The notes beneath the pieces were generated by a model. That model made no database searches and was not told the origin of the DNA. It worked only from the letters and a program-made list of their open reading frames with translations. Positions 8,396 through 16,574 of a stretch of DNA of 64,000 bases are shown here, piece by piece (position 1 is the first letter of the stretch; every line of letters begins with the position of its first letter). This DNA comes from Kribbella soli (GTDB lineage: Bacteria > Actinomycetota > Actinomycetes > Propionibacteriales > Kribbellaceae). Made by a program: the position numbers and the translations under genes. The stretch is from NCBI RefSeq assembly GCF_004331345.1, contig NZ_SJJZ01000003.1:1116001-1180000 (forward strand), given 5' to 3'.

Positions 8396-8512
8396 GCCGG
8401 TCATTGCGTGCCGAACAACGGGTAGTGGTCACCAGCCGGCGCTCGCGCGGCGCGCCGTCAGCCTGTGGAGTCGCCGGGGTTGGCCACCACTACCCGTTCT
8501 TCGGTACCGGTC

Positions 8513-8518
8513 TAGGAT
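8513..8518 (+). promoter_or_regulatory. -10 element, leaderless promoter of mug
   Basis: TAGGAT ends 7 nt before the GTG at 8526 and supports that start over an upstream in-frame extension. Confidence 0.5.
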
Positions 8519-8525
8519 TTGGCGG

Positions 8526-9032
8526 GTGCAGGGGATTCCGGATGTCATCGGTGACGGGTTGCGGGTGTTGTTCTGTGGGATCAATCCCGGGCTGATGTCG
8601 GCGGAGACCGGGCACCACTTCGCCCGGCCGGGGAACCGGTTCTGGCCGGCGCTGCACCAGAGCGGGTTCACGCCTCGCCAACTGCAGCCGGTCGAGCAGC
8701 AGGAGCTGCTGACCTACCGGCTCGGGATCACCAACGTGGTCGACCGGCCGTCGGCGAAGGCCGCGGAACTGACGCGGGCCGAGTTCGTGGCGGGTGGCGA
8801 GAACCTGGTGAAGAAGGTGCTCGACGTCCAGCCCGAGTGGCTGGCGGTGCTCGGTGTCACGGCGTACCGGGACGCCTTCGGGGAACGTACGGCGGCAGTG
8901 GGCAAGCAGGATCGGACGATCGGCGCCACGCAGGTCTGGATCTTGCCGAATCCGAGCGGCCTGAATGCCCACTACACGTTGCCGAAGCTGGCCGCGGCGT
9001 TCGCCGAGCTCCGGCTGGCCGCGGGCAATTAA
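8526..9032 (+). CDS. mug: G/U (T) mismatch-specific DNA glycosylase
   Basis: A 168-residue member of the Mug/TDG branch of uracil-DNA glycosylases, which removes uracil or thymine mispaired with guanine in base-excision repair. Motif 1 LFCGINPGLMSAETGHHFAR has the catalytic-site Asn of GINPG, followed by NRFWPALHQSGFT. The second motif LPNPSGLNAHY inserts into the DNA helix. Length matches the E. coli enzyme. GTG 8526 is preferred because the -10 lies just upstream and the residues before it are not conserved in type. Confidence 0.92.
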   Translation: MQGIPDVIGDGLRVLFCGINPGLMSAETGHHFARPGNRFWPALHQSGFTPRQLQPVEQQELLTYRLGITNVVDRPSAKAAELTRAEFVAGGENLVKKVLDVQPEWLAVLGVTAYRDAFGERTAAVGKQDRTIGATQVWILPNPSGLNAHYTLPKLAAAFAELRLAAGN

Positions 9033-9060
9033 TTCACATTCTTTCCAGGGAGCTTCTGAC

Positions 9061-9066
9061 TACTCT
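9061..9066 (+). promoter_or_regulatory. -10 element, leaderless promoter
   Basis: TACTCT lies 7 nt before the ATG at 9074. Confidence 0.4.
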
Positions 9067-9073
9067 GAAGCCC

Positions 9074-9559
9074 ATGGCAAAACGCAACTACCTGGTCGAG
9101 GGCGGTTCGGGCACCGGGAAGAGTTCGGTGTGCCGCGAGCTGCGGAAGCGCGGCTACACAGCCGTTGACGGCGACAACGAACTCGCCTATCAGGGCGATC
9201 CGGAAACCGGCGACCGCACCGAAGGCTTCAGCCACCAGAACCACATCTGGGACGTTGCCGAAGTCAGAGAGATAGCGGCGAGCACGACCGACGAGATCGC
9301 CTTCTTCTGTGGCGGTTCTAGGAACTTCACCAAGTTCCTGGACGTGTTCGACAAGGTGATCGTGCTGGACGTGGACACCGAAACCCTCAGGCGCAGGCTG
9401 GCCGATCGCGAGGCCGATGACTGGGGCGGGAACGACGAACAGAAGGAATTCATCCTGCGCCTGCACGCCACCAAGGAAGACATACCTCAGGGCACCGTCA
9501 TCGACACCGCGCGCCCACTCGACGAGGTTGTCGACGCGATCCTCGACGCTATTCGTTGA
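9074..9559 (+). CDS. Small P-loop nucleoside/nucleotide kinase-like protein
   Basis: A 161-residue P-loop protein. Walker A GGSGTGKSS is at residues 10-18, followed by VDGDNE (acidic pair in the usual kinase place), VIVLDVDTETLRRRLADR (lid-like arginines) and a C-terminal VIDTARPLDEVVDAI segment typical of shikimate/adenylate-kinase-like folds. The phosphate acceptor is unknown. The 3' end overlaps the convergent hydrolase gene by 11 bases. Confidence 0.7.
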   Translation: MAKRNYLVEGGSGTGKSSVCRELRKRGYTAVDGDNELAYQGDPETGDRTEGFSHQNHIWDVAEVREIAASTTDEIAFFCGGSRNFTKFLDVFDKVIVLDVDTETLRRRLADREADDWGGNDEQKEFILRLHATKEDIPQGTVIDTARPLDEVVDAILDAIR

Positions 9560-10481
9560 GCGCCTTGCGCAGCGTCGAGATCGCCAGTTCGATCGCCGCG
9601 TTGGCAGCGTGGGTGTCGCGCAGCGCGTCGAGCATCACGAAGTCGTGGATGATCGCCGCGAACCGGACCGCCGTCGTCGGCACGCCGGCCTCGAGCAGCT
9701 TCGCGGCGTACGCCTCGCCCTCGTCCCGCAGTACGTCGGCCTGACCGGTGACGACCAGCGCCGGCGGCAGGCCCGTCAGCTGCTCGGTCGTCGCGCGCAG
9801 CGGCGACGCGGTGATCTGGTTCCGCTCGTTCTCGTCGGTCGTGTACTGGTCCCAGAACCACTTCATCCCGTCCAGTTGCAGGAAGTACCCCTCAGCGAAC
9901 TCCTTGTACGACGCCGTGTCGAACGAAGCGTCCGTGACCGGGTAGAACAGCACCTGCTGGACGAACTTCACGTCCCCACGCTCCTTCGCGAGCAGCGTCA
10001 CGGCGGCCGTCATGTTCCCGCCGACCGAGTCGCCGGCGATCGCCAGCCGCTCCGCGTCCAGACCGTGATCCTTGCCTGAGGCAATGATCCAGCGGGCGAC
10101 CGCGTAGTTCTGCTCGAGCGCGTGCGGGTACCGCACCTCCGGCGACAGGTCATACTCCGGGAACACCACCGCGGCGCCCGCGCCGACCGCAAGCTCACGC
10201 ACCAGCCGGTCATGGGTGTGCGCGTTGCCGAACACCCAGCCCGCGCCGTGGATGTAGAGGATGACAGGCAGTACGCCGGTCGCGCCCTGGGGCTTGACGA
10301 TGCGGGCCTTGGTGCCGTCCGCGGCCGTCACCCACTCCTCGTCGACCGGGAGCTTCGGGTAGTCGGTGGTCTGCACCTCGTCGACGGCCTTGCGGCCCTC
10401 TTCGGGCGTCAGCTGGAACAGGTACGGCGGCTTGGCGGTCGCGTCGGCGAAGGCCTGGGCAGCGGGCTCCAGAACGGTCAT
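9549..10481 (-). CDS. Alpha/beta hydrolase, hormone-sensitive-lipase (HSL) family
   Basis: A 310-residue carboxylesterase/lipase. The oxyanion loop HGAGWVFG replaces the usual HGGG. The nucleophile elbow is GDSVGG, the acid lies in the VVTGQADVLRDEGE region and the catalytic His in IHDFVML. No signal peptide. ATG 10481 is preferred to 10490 because AGGAGG lies immediately before 10490 and is correctly spaced for 10481. The divergent TetR gene and twin palindromes in the shared promoter indicate that the TetR controls it. Confidence 0.88.
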   Translation of the reverse strand: MTVLEPAAQAFADATAKPPYLFQLTPEEGRKAVDEVQTTDYPKLPVDEEWVTAADGTKARIVKPQGATGVLPVILYIHGAGWVFGNAHTHDRLVRELAVGAGAAVVFPEYDLSPEVRYPHALEQNYAVARWIIASGKDHGLDAERLAIAGDSVGGNMTAAVTLLAKERGDVKFVQQVLFYPVTDASFDTASYKEFAEGYFLQLDGMKWFWDQYTTDENERNQITASPLRATTEQLTGLPPALVVTGQADVLRDEGEAYAAKLLEAGVPTTAVRFAAIIHDFVMLDALRDTHAANAAIELAISTLRKALNE

Positions 10482-10512
10482 CTTCCTCATCCTCCTGTGG
10501 CTTCCCTTGAGG

Positions 10513-10566
10513 AGAGAACGTGCGTTCTCCCCGGCGTTTGCTACTGTAGGAGAACGATGGTTCTCC
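10513..10566. promoter_or_regulatory. Twin TetR operators in divergent promoter
   Basis: Two 18-bp sites, AGAGAAC-GTGC-GTTCTCC (10513-10530) and GGAGAAC-GATG-GTTCTCC (10549-10566), start 36 bases apart between the hydrolase and tetR genes. The shared half-site is GAGAAC/GTTCTC. Confidence 0.75.
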
Positions 10567-10601
10567 GCGCAAGGTGGCGCGGATCACGCTGGAGGCGAGA
10601 G

Positions 10602-11174
10602 ATGGTGCTGGACACGGCGACGGCGCGGCAGCAGGTGCTCGACGCGGCCGACGACTTGTTCTACGAACGCGGGGTGCAGTCGGTCGGCATGGACGCGATC
10701 CGGACGGCGTCCGGGGTATCGCTGAAGCGGCTCTACCAGCTGTTCCCGTCCAAGGACGTCCTGATCGAGGCGTACCTGGACCGCCGCGAGATCCTCTGGC
10801 AGACGATGCTCGCCGACCACGTCGAGGCGCAGACCGATCCGCGCGAGCGCATCCTCGCGGTGTTCGACTTCCTCTACTCCTGGTCGAGCCAGCGTGACTA
10901 CCGCGGCTGCGCGTTCATCAACGCGTTCGGTGAGCTCGGCGCCGTCTCGCCGCGGGTCGCCGAGATGGCATCGCGGCACAAGGAAGGCTTCCGGCAGGCG
11001 CTCACCCAGCTCGCCCGCGAGGCCGGCTCCGACGATCCCGACCGGCTCGCGGACCACCTGATCCTGCTCAGCGAAGGCGCGATCACCCGCGCCGCGATCT
11101 CCGGCTCGGCCGACCCCGCCCTGCGCGCCCGGGAGGCCGCGACGATGATCCTGGACGCCTCCCCGACGAGCTGA
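10602..11174 (+). CDS. TetR-family regulator
   Basis: A 190-residue TetR repressor. The N-terminal helix-turn-helix is AADDLFYERGVQSVGMDAIR followed by SGVSLKRLYQLFPSKDVLIEAYL. The ligand-binding half contains WSSQRDYRGCAFINAFGEL, seen in the subgroup that controls hydrolases and oxidoreductases. GGAGG (10591-10595) precedes ATG 10602. It is divergent from the lipase gene and probably represses it and itself through the twin sites at 10513-10566. Confidence 0.88.
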   Translation: MVLDTATARQQVLDAADDLFYERGVQSVGMDAIRTASGVSLKRLYQLFPSKDVLIEAYLDRREILWQTMLADHVEAQTDPRERILAVFDFLYSWSSQRDYRGCAFINAFGELGAVSPRVAEMASRHKEGFRQALTQLAREAGSDDPDRLADHLILLSEGAITRAAISGSADPALRAREAATMILDASPTS

Positions 11175-11188
11175 CACCTCACATTAGG

Positions 11189-11194
11189 CAGGAT
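11189..11194 (+). promoter_or_regulatory. Possible -10 element of HEAT-like gene
   Basis: CAGGAT lies 6 nt before ATG 11201 with no ribosome-binding site; the first base departs from TANNNT. Confidence 0.3.
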
Positions 11195-11200
11195 GGGCGC

Positions 11201-14200
11201 ATGCGTCTGCCCGAGCTGCTGCGATCGATCGACGGACTCTCGTACGGACAGCGCGTACGCCTGCTCGCCGACCAGGCGCCGCAGCTGGTGAGTCTCCTCG
11301 CCGAGTTGGGTCGAGGGACCGCGTTCGAGCGCGTCCTCGGGCTCCAGATCGCCGAGGTCACCCGCGAGGCGTCGTACGTCAGCCGGATGCTTCGGGACCC
11401 GGATCCGGCCGTGCAGTCACGGGCGCTGGCGGCGGTCGGTCGCGGGGTGCCAGTCGCGGACGACGATCTGCGGATCGTGTACGACGACGCGCCCGCCTCA
11501 CTGCGCTCGAAGCTGGTGGCCCTGGTACGTCGGCAGCGGCGCGAGCATCTCGCCGTACGGCTGATCGACGAGCACCGGGCACGCTGGGGTGACGTGGCAG
11601 CGACCGGTCTGCTCGACGCGACCGATCACGCGACCGTGGCGCGGCTGCTGCCCGAGCTGGCGTACTGCGTGACGCCTGGCGGCTGGCGTCAGCTCGCGAA
11701 GCATCATCCGGACGAAGTACTCGCGTTGGCTCGTCAGACGCTCCCGGCCAATGACGAGTGGTGGCAGAGCGTCGGGCACGGAGTCACCGCAGCACTGGAA
11801 CACGCACCGGACGCGGTGCTCGAGCTGATCAAGCAGGCGGTGCCTGCGCACGATCTGCCCGTCGCCGTGCTCGACATCATCGGTCCACTCACCGATAGGG
11901 ACCCGGCAGGTGTGCTGGAGCTGCTGCTCGCCCCTGACCGGCGCAGCGTGGTGACGCGGGCGCTGACCCCGGCGTTCCGGCGTCGGCTGCACAGGTACTC
12001 CGACGACGAGCTCATCACCCTCGGACGGGTCGTCTGGCCTGACCTGGCCAGCTTCCTCGACACACTGGCGCCGTCGCGGCGGGCAGTGATCTTCGCGGCC
12101 GTGACGCAGTACGTCGATCTCGGGCAGGCTCAGCTGGGTACGGACCTTCTCCAGGCCCTGCCACACACTGTGCGCGCGGAGCAGACACGTCGGATGCTGA
12201 CGCTACCTGCGATCAGTGAAGACGGGTGGTGGCGGCGCAGCATCGCTGGTCACCTGCCGTACGACGAGGCCTTCGCACTCCTCGAACCGGATGTGAGCGA
12301 TCCCGACGCCGCAGTGCGCAGCTCCGTCTACCAGGGGATCATCCGGTCGGCCGGGTACGGCAGGCAGCCGGAGCATGTCGTGCAGGCTGTCACGTGGGCG
12401 GCCGGGCGGATCCGCAACGACCAGGACACGGTGCGACTCAACACCGTACAGGCGGTCGCGGAGCTGCCGCCGACGCTGCTGACCGATGCGCTGACCGAGT
12501 CGTTGGACACGTTGCTCACCGATGCGTCGGCAGCGCGGGACGCCTCGTGGGCGACTCGGCATGCCCTGACGGAGCTGGCCGAGGATGCCGTCGTACAAGG
12601 CACCTTGGGCAACCGAACCACCCTGCTGGACTGGGGTTTGCAGGCGCACGCCCGGCTGTCGGAGAACCGTGGCCGGATCGACTTGGACCCGCTGGTCGAC
12701 AGGCTGCCGCGCGGACGGGAAGCCGAGGTGTACGAGGCGCTCCGGCCCGCGATCGAGGCCGCGGCCAAGCGCGACGAATTCTCGCTGGCGTTCACTGTCG
12801 CGGCGGCCCTGGGCCGCCGCCGCTGGACGTCGGATCACCTCGAGAGCATGCTCGAGCAGGCGGTTTGGTCGGACCAGGAGTACACGTCCGACCAGGCCTG
12901 CAGGTACTGGCTGGAACCGCCCCGGACCCGGTACGACCGCCTCCGTCAGATCATCGACCGAGACGTCACCATGGCCCGCTGGCAGCCCGTGTGGTGGCTG
13001 GTCACCGAGCATTACACCGACCTGCTCGACCCGGTCCTCGCCGCGGCGGATCGGATTCGCCGCTTCGATCGCAGCAGTACGTCCTGGCAGGTGCCCGACT
13101 ACGCACTTCGCCGCTGGCTGCCGCGACAGCAGGCTCGGTACGCCGAGTTGCTCGTCCAGGCGGCCCGTGATGACCGGATGCACACGTGGTACCGGGCGTT
13201 GGCGGTGCGGACGCTCGGACGCGTACCGGTCGCCGGCAGGGCTGCGTTGGACGAGTTCCTCGGGAGTTCCGACGTACTGGTGCAAGAGGCCGCGCTGGCG
13301 GCTCTGGCGTGGACAGAGCGACCTGACCTTGCAATGCCATTGCTGCTCGCGCATGCGGGTGACGATCGCGCGCGGGTCGCTGTGTACGCGGCTAGCCGGG
13401 CGGCGCGCTTCGTTCGGCCCAGTCTGCTGCCGGGGCTGCTGCAGCCGGTGCTGACAGGTGACCGCGTGAAGGTCACGTCGCGGAAGGAGGCAGTGCGGCT
13501 GCTCGGCGAGCTACGGGCTCCAGGAGCTAGCGCTGTCCTGACGGAGGCATGGGCTGGTGCGCATCGGGACGTGCGGGCCGCTATTGCGCGGACCGTGTCG
13601 CAGTACTTGCTGTACGACCCTGCTGCGTGGGCAGTGCTTGAGCAGGCAGTGCATGACTCTCCGGCTACTGCGACAGCGTTGACGGTACGGCGCGCGTACG
13701 ACGTGCCTGTGGGGTACCGGGCGCGGTACGCCGACCTGTTGATCGCTGTGACGACTCGCAGCGAGCCTGAGGTTGTTGGGCCGGCGTTGCTCGCGTTGCG
13801 GGGCTGGGCGCGGTACAACCCGGCTGCTACTCGGGTCTGTGCGGACGTCATCAGCAGGCTGTCGCTGCGCAGTCGCGTATGGCGGGATGCGATCACTGCG
13901 CTGGTCTCCTTCGTCGCGACAGATGCGCCGGCGGGGCTGGACGAGGTCGTTGACGTCGCTCGGCTGCTGGTGCGGTTGGAGGCGAATCCGGCGCTGCCGA
14001 ACGCGTTGCCGGATCGGGATCATCCGGCGCGGCAGCGGCTCACGTATCTGGTGAGTCAGCTGTCTGCGCAGTTCAGCCGCCGGTCGGCGGAGGTCCGCGG
14101 GCACCTGCGTGTGGTTGCCGACGAGCTGGTTGGCTCCGACTTTCTGGAACTCCGGCTGCAGCTGCTGGTGCATTCGCAGTCAGCGGACGAGCTTCGCGAG

Positions 14201-14488
14201 CTGGTCGGTGATGATCCATTGGCTGCGCTGAGGGCCGCCGACCTCGTCTCCGCCCGGCTGTCCGCTTCGGAGTCGACCTGGACGCCTGCAGACCTGCTGC
14301 CGGTTGCTGATTCGCTCGTCCACTCGGCGGACCTTGCGTCCGGGTTGCTGGCCCATGTCCTGGTGCGCGCGGCTGCGCCCCGGGCCGGGTGGTCCGCCGA
14401 GTGGCGCGAGCTGTTGGTTGCCCTCCGCAACCACCCGTCGCCGGCCGTCCGCCGCCAGAGCCTCGACCTGACAACCGCTTCGGAGTAG
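11201..14488 (+). CDS. Large HEAT/armadillo-like helical-repeat protein, unknown function
   Basis: A 1095-residue cytosolic protein with no signal peptide or membrane segment. It is built from repeated helical pairs with recurrent Leu/Ala spacing and DPDPAVQSRALAAVGRG, DVLVQEAALAALAW, HRDVRAAIARTV and HPSPAVRRQSLDL units, all HEAT-repeat signatures. No catalytic motif is seen. Such proteins are usually scaffolds for protein or nucleic-acid binding. The last codons run into a stem-loop shared with the convergent polymerase gene. No operon partner. Confidence 0.75.
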   Translation: MRLPELLRSIDGLSYGQRVRLLADQAPQLVSLLAELGRGTAFERVLGLQIAEVTREASYVSRMLRDPDPAVQSRALAAVGRGVPVADDDLRIVYDDAPASLRSKLVALVRRQRREHLAVRLIDEHRARWGDVAATGLLDATDHATVARLLPELAYCVTPGGWRQLAKHHPDEVLALARQTLPANDEWWQSVGHGVTAALEHAPDAVLELIKQAVPAHDLPVAVLDIIGPLTDRDPAGVLELLLAPDRRSVVTRALTPAFRRRLHRYSDDELITLGRVVWPDLASFLDTLAPSRRAVIFAAVTQYVDLGQAQLGTDLLQALPHTVRAEQTRRMLTLPAISEDGWWRRSIAGHLPYDEAFALLEPDVSDPDAAVRSSVYQGIIRSAGYGRQPEHVVQAVTWAAGRIRNDQDTVRLNTVQAVAELPPTLLTDALTESLDTLLTDASAARDASWATRHALTELAEDAVVQGTLGNRTTLLDWGLQAHARLSENRGRIDLDPLVDRLPRGREAEVYEALRPAIEAAAKRDEFSLAFTVAAALGRRRWTSDHLESMLEQAVWSDQEYTSDQACRYWLEPPRTRYDRLRQIIDRDVTMARWQPVWWLVTEHYTDLLDPVLAAADRIRRFDRSSTSWQVPDYALRRWLPRQQARYAELLVQAARDDRMHTWYRALAVRTLGRVPVAGRAALDEFLGSSDVLVQEAALAALAWTERPDLAMPLLLAHAGDDRARVAVYAASRAARFVRPSLLPGLLQPVLTGDRVKVTSRKEAVRLLGELRAPGASAVLTEAWAGAHRDVRAAIARTVSQYLLYDPAAWAVLEQAVHDSPATATALTVRRAYDVPVGYRARYADLLIAVTTRSEPEVVGPALLALRGWARYNPAATRVCADVISRLSLRSRVWRDAITALVSFVATDAPAGLDEVVDVARLLVRLEANPALPNALPDRDHPARQRLTYLVSQLSAQFSRRSAEVRGHLRVVADELVGSDFLELRLQLLVHSQSADELRELVGDDPLAALRAADLVSARLSASESTWTPADLLPVADSLVHSADLASGLLAHVLVRAAAPRAGWSAEWRELLVALRNHPSPAVRRQSLDLTTASE

Positions 14489-14501
14489 AAGTCCTGTTCC
14501 A

Positions 14502-14526
14502 GCGGCCAGCGCCTGTGCCTGGCCGC
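14502..14526. terminator. Stem-loop between convergent genes
   Basis: GCGGCCAG (14502-14509) pairs perfectly with CTGGCCGC (14519-14526) around a 9-nt loop, just after the HEAT-like gene stop and before the 3' end of the minus-strand polymerase gene. No U-tract. Confidence 0.5.
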
Positions 14527-14536
14527 GCGGGTGGCG

Positions 14537-15514
14537 TCAGTCGGCGTGCTTGTGTTCCTCGGCCTCGCGGGCGCGTTTGCGGCGTTTGCCTTCGTGCATG
14601 GCCGCGACGCGGGCGACCGGGATGGCGCGGCCTTCGAGGAGGACGTCCTCTGGGATCTCTTGCGGCGCGGGGAGCTGTTCGGCCCACGGGTCGCGATCGC
14701 CGAGGAGGTCCGGGGCGGTGCGGACGGTGAAGTCGCGCGGCGTCACGCTCTCCAGGTCGTCCCAGCCGACCGGGAACGACACCGTCGTACCGGGCCGGAC
14801 GCGCGGGCTGTACGCCGCGACGACCGTCGCACCGCCGGCCCTCGTGGAGTCGACGAAAACCTTCCCGTGCCGGTCCTCCTTGATGTACGCCGTGGTCGCT
14901 GTCGACGGATCGAGCCTCTCGGCCCGCGCCGCGATCGCCCGCGTGGCGGCCGCGGCGTCCTCGATCGTCACCGTGTCGACAATCGGCACGATCACGTGCA
15001 CGCCCTTCGCGCCGCTCGTCTTGACCGCGCCGGACAACCCGCAGTCGGTCAACGCCTCCCGCACCAGCAGCGCGGCCTGCACCGCCATCGAGAACGTCTC
15101 ACCCTCCGGCGGGTCGAGGTCGAGCACGAGGTGCGTGACCCGGTCCCAGCGGTCGGCGCGCATCAACGTCGGGTGGTACTCCACCGCGCGCTGGTTCGCG
15201 AACCACAGCAGCGTCCGACGGTCGTCGCACAACGCGTGCGACACCTCGCGTTTCGACGCCTCCGCCCAGACCTGCACGGTCTTCACCCAGTCCGGCGTGT
15301 ACTTCGGGACGTTCTTCTGCATGAACTTGGGCTGCCCCGGGCGGATCCGCACGACCGACAACGGCCGCTCCCGCAGCTCCGGCACGATCCGCTCGTGCAC
15401 CGCGTCCAGGTAGTCGACGAGATCCCGCTTCCTCGCATCAGCGCCGTCGAACAACGGCTGATCCAAGTTGGTCAGGTCAACGCCGTCCCGCGTCTCATCC
15501 AGCTTGCTCGCCAT
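14537..15514 (-). CDS. Stand-alone LigD-type primase-polymerase
   Basis: A 325-residue archaeo-eukaryotic primase (PrimPol) domain of the LigD polymerase family, which fills gaps and adds nucleotides in non-homologous end joining or repair. LVLDLDPPEGETF holds the catalytic Asp pair, SGAKGVHVIVPI is the second motif, and GGATVVAAYSPRVRPGTTVS matches the third region. The C-terminus is a basic tail. No ligase or phosphoesterase domain and no ku gene is adjacent. The ATG lies inside the 3' end of the SelA-like gene (20-base overlap), so translation is probably coupled to the sugar operon upstream. Confidence 0.9.
   Translation of the reverse strand: MASKLDETRDGVDLTNLDQPLFDGADARKRDLVDYLDAVHERIVPELRERPLSVVRIRPGQPKFMQKNVPKYTPDWVKTVQVWAEASKREVSHALCDDRRTLLWFANQRAVEYHPTLMRADRWDRVTHLVLDLDPPEGETFSMAVQAALLVREALTDCGLSGAVKTSGAKGVHVIVPIVDTVTIEDAAAATRAIAARAERLDPSTATTAYIKEDRHGKVFVDSTRAGGATVVAAYSPRVRPGTTVSFPVGWDDLESVTPRDFTVRTAPDLLGDRDPWAEQLPAPQEIPEDVLLEGRAIPVARVAAMHEGKRRKRAREAEEHKHAD
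14972..14983. repeat. ATTGTCRACAAT-like motif copy 1
   Basis: CGTGTCGACAAT inside the polymerase gene; the coding strand reads ATTGTCGACACG, using the rare ATT codon. One of eight copies in this operon. Confidence 0.45.
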
Positions 15515-16574
15515 CCCTAGAGCTTAGAAGAGCCGTCAACGCATCAAGAACGACTTTGTCCTCGCCGGGTTGGAGGGTTTGCGGGTTGAGGGCGATGGCG
15601 TCGTCGGGTACGCCGAAGGTGCCGACCGCGATGCGCGGGTCGCCGTCCCACAGCGCCTTGATCACCTCGTCGCGGTCGCGCGTCAGGCGGAGTACGGCGC
15701 GGCTGTGGGGTTGGCCGGCCTCGCTCGGGTACCCGCGCTCGACGGTCACGATCCCGTCCAGGCCGACGATCCAATTGTCAACAATCCGCTCGTAGGTTGC
15801 CAGCAATTCGTCCTCGTCCTGCGCGAGCGTCCACTCGACCGCGGCGAGGAGTCCCATCAGCTCCTCCTTCCCCACCTTCATCCCGCGTCCGAGCTCCTGC
15901 TTCGGCGACGTGTGCGCCCGTATCCGATCCACGAGCCACCGCTTCCCCAGCACCAGCCCGCTCGCCTGCGGCCCCCGTAACCCCTTCCCGCCGCTCACCA
16001 GCACCGCATCCGCACCGATGTCCCGCGTGAACCGCCAAAGCGACGCAACCGGCGGGATCTGCGCCGCCGCATCCACAATCACCGGTACGCCGAACTCGCG
16101 CGCACCCCGCACCACCTCCTCCACCGGCAACGCACCAGCCGCGTAGTGCGCGCCCGCAAACCACAGCACGCACGCCGGCTTGCGTGCGAGCGCCGTACGC
16201 AACTCGTCGTACGACGGGCCGATCTCGACAATGCGGGCGCCCGTGAGCCGGGCTGAGTAGTCGTAACCGTTGCGTTGGCTGGCGAACATCACCACCTCGG
16301 CGTCGGTCGGGAACGCCTGCGATTCGGTGGTGATGCAGGCGGCGACCGTCAGCGAGATAGCGGCCGCGGCACCGGACGTCACGTACGCGGCCTCGTTGTG
16401 GGTCAGCTCGGCGAGCCGCTCCCCCACCCGGTCGTTCAGCTCGGGCAGGTCGACGAACTGCGCCGCCGCGTCGTTCATCGCCTTCAGGACCGGGGCCGGC
16501 ATCAACGATCCCCCGAGCACCGTGACAGTGGCGTTCGCGTTGATGACAGGTCGCACGCCCAGTGGTGCGGTCAT
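15495..16574 (-). CDS. SelA-family PLP-dependent enzyme (ammonia-lyase/aldolase-like)
   Basis: A 359-residue PLP enzyme related to SelA and to D-glucosaminate-6-phosphate ammonia-lyase. INANATVTVLGGS opens the family fold, TSGAAAAISLTVAACIT binds the cofactor phosphate, VIVDAAAQIPP gives the pyridine-nitrogen Asp and VSGGKGLRGPQASGLVLG the Schiff-base Lys. Too short and in the wrong context for selenocysteine synthesis. It starts inside the ATGA overlap with the upstream esterase-like gene; a longer frame to 16709 overlaps that gene and is ignored. In this sugar-transport unit it may act on an amino-sugar or sugar-acid derivative; that is inference. Confidence 0.85.
   Translation of the reverse strand: MTAPLGVRPVINANATVTVLGGSLMPAPVLKAMNDAAAQFVDLPELNDRVGERLAELTHNEAAYVTSGAAAAISLTVAACITTESQAFPTDAEVVMFASQRNGYDYSARLTGARIVEIGPSYDELRTALARKPACVLWFAGAHYAAGALPVEEVVRGAREFGVPVIVDAAAQIPPVASLWRFTRDIGADAVLVSGGKGLRGPQASGLVLGKRWLVDRIRAHTSPKQELGRGMKVGKEELMGLLAAVEWTLAQDEDELLATYERIVDNWIVGLDGIVTVERGYPSEAGQPHSRAVLRLTRDRDEVIKALWDGDPRIAVGTFGVPDDAIALNPQTLQPGEDKVVLDALTALLSSRDGEQAG
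15774..15785. repeat. ATTGTCRACAAT motif copy 2
   Basis: ATTGTCAACAAT inside the SelA-like gene; on the coding strand it uses ATT, GTT and AAT, all rare in this genome. Confidence 0.6.
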
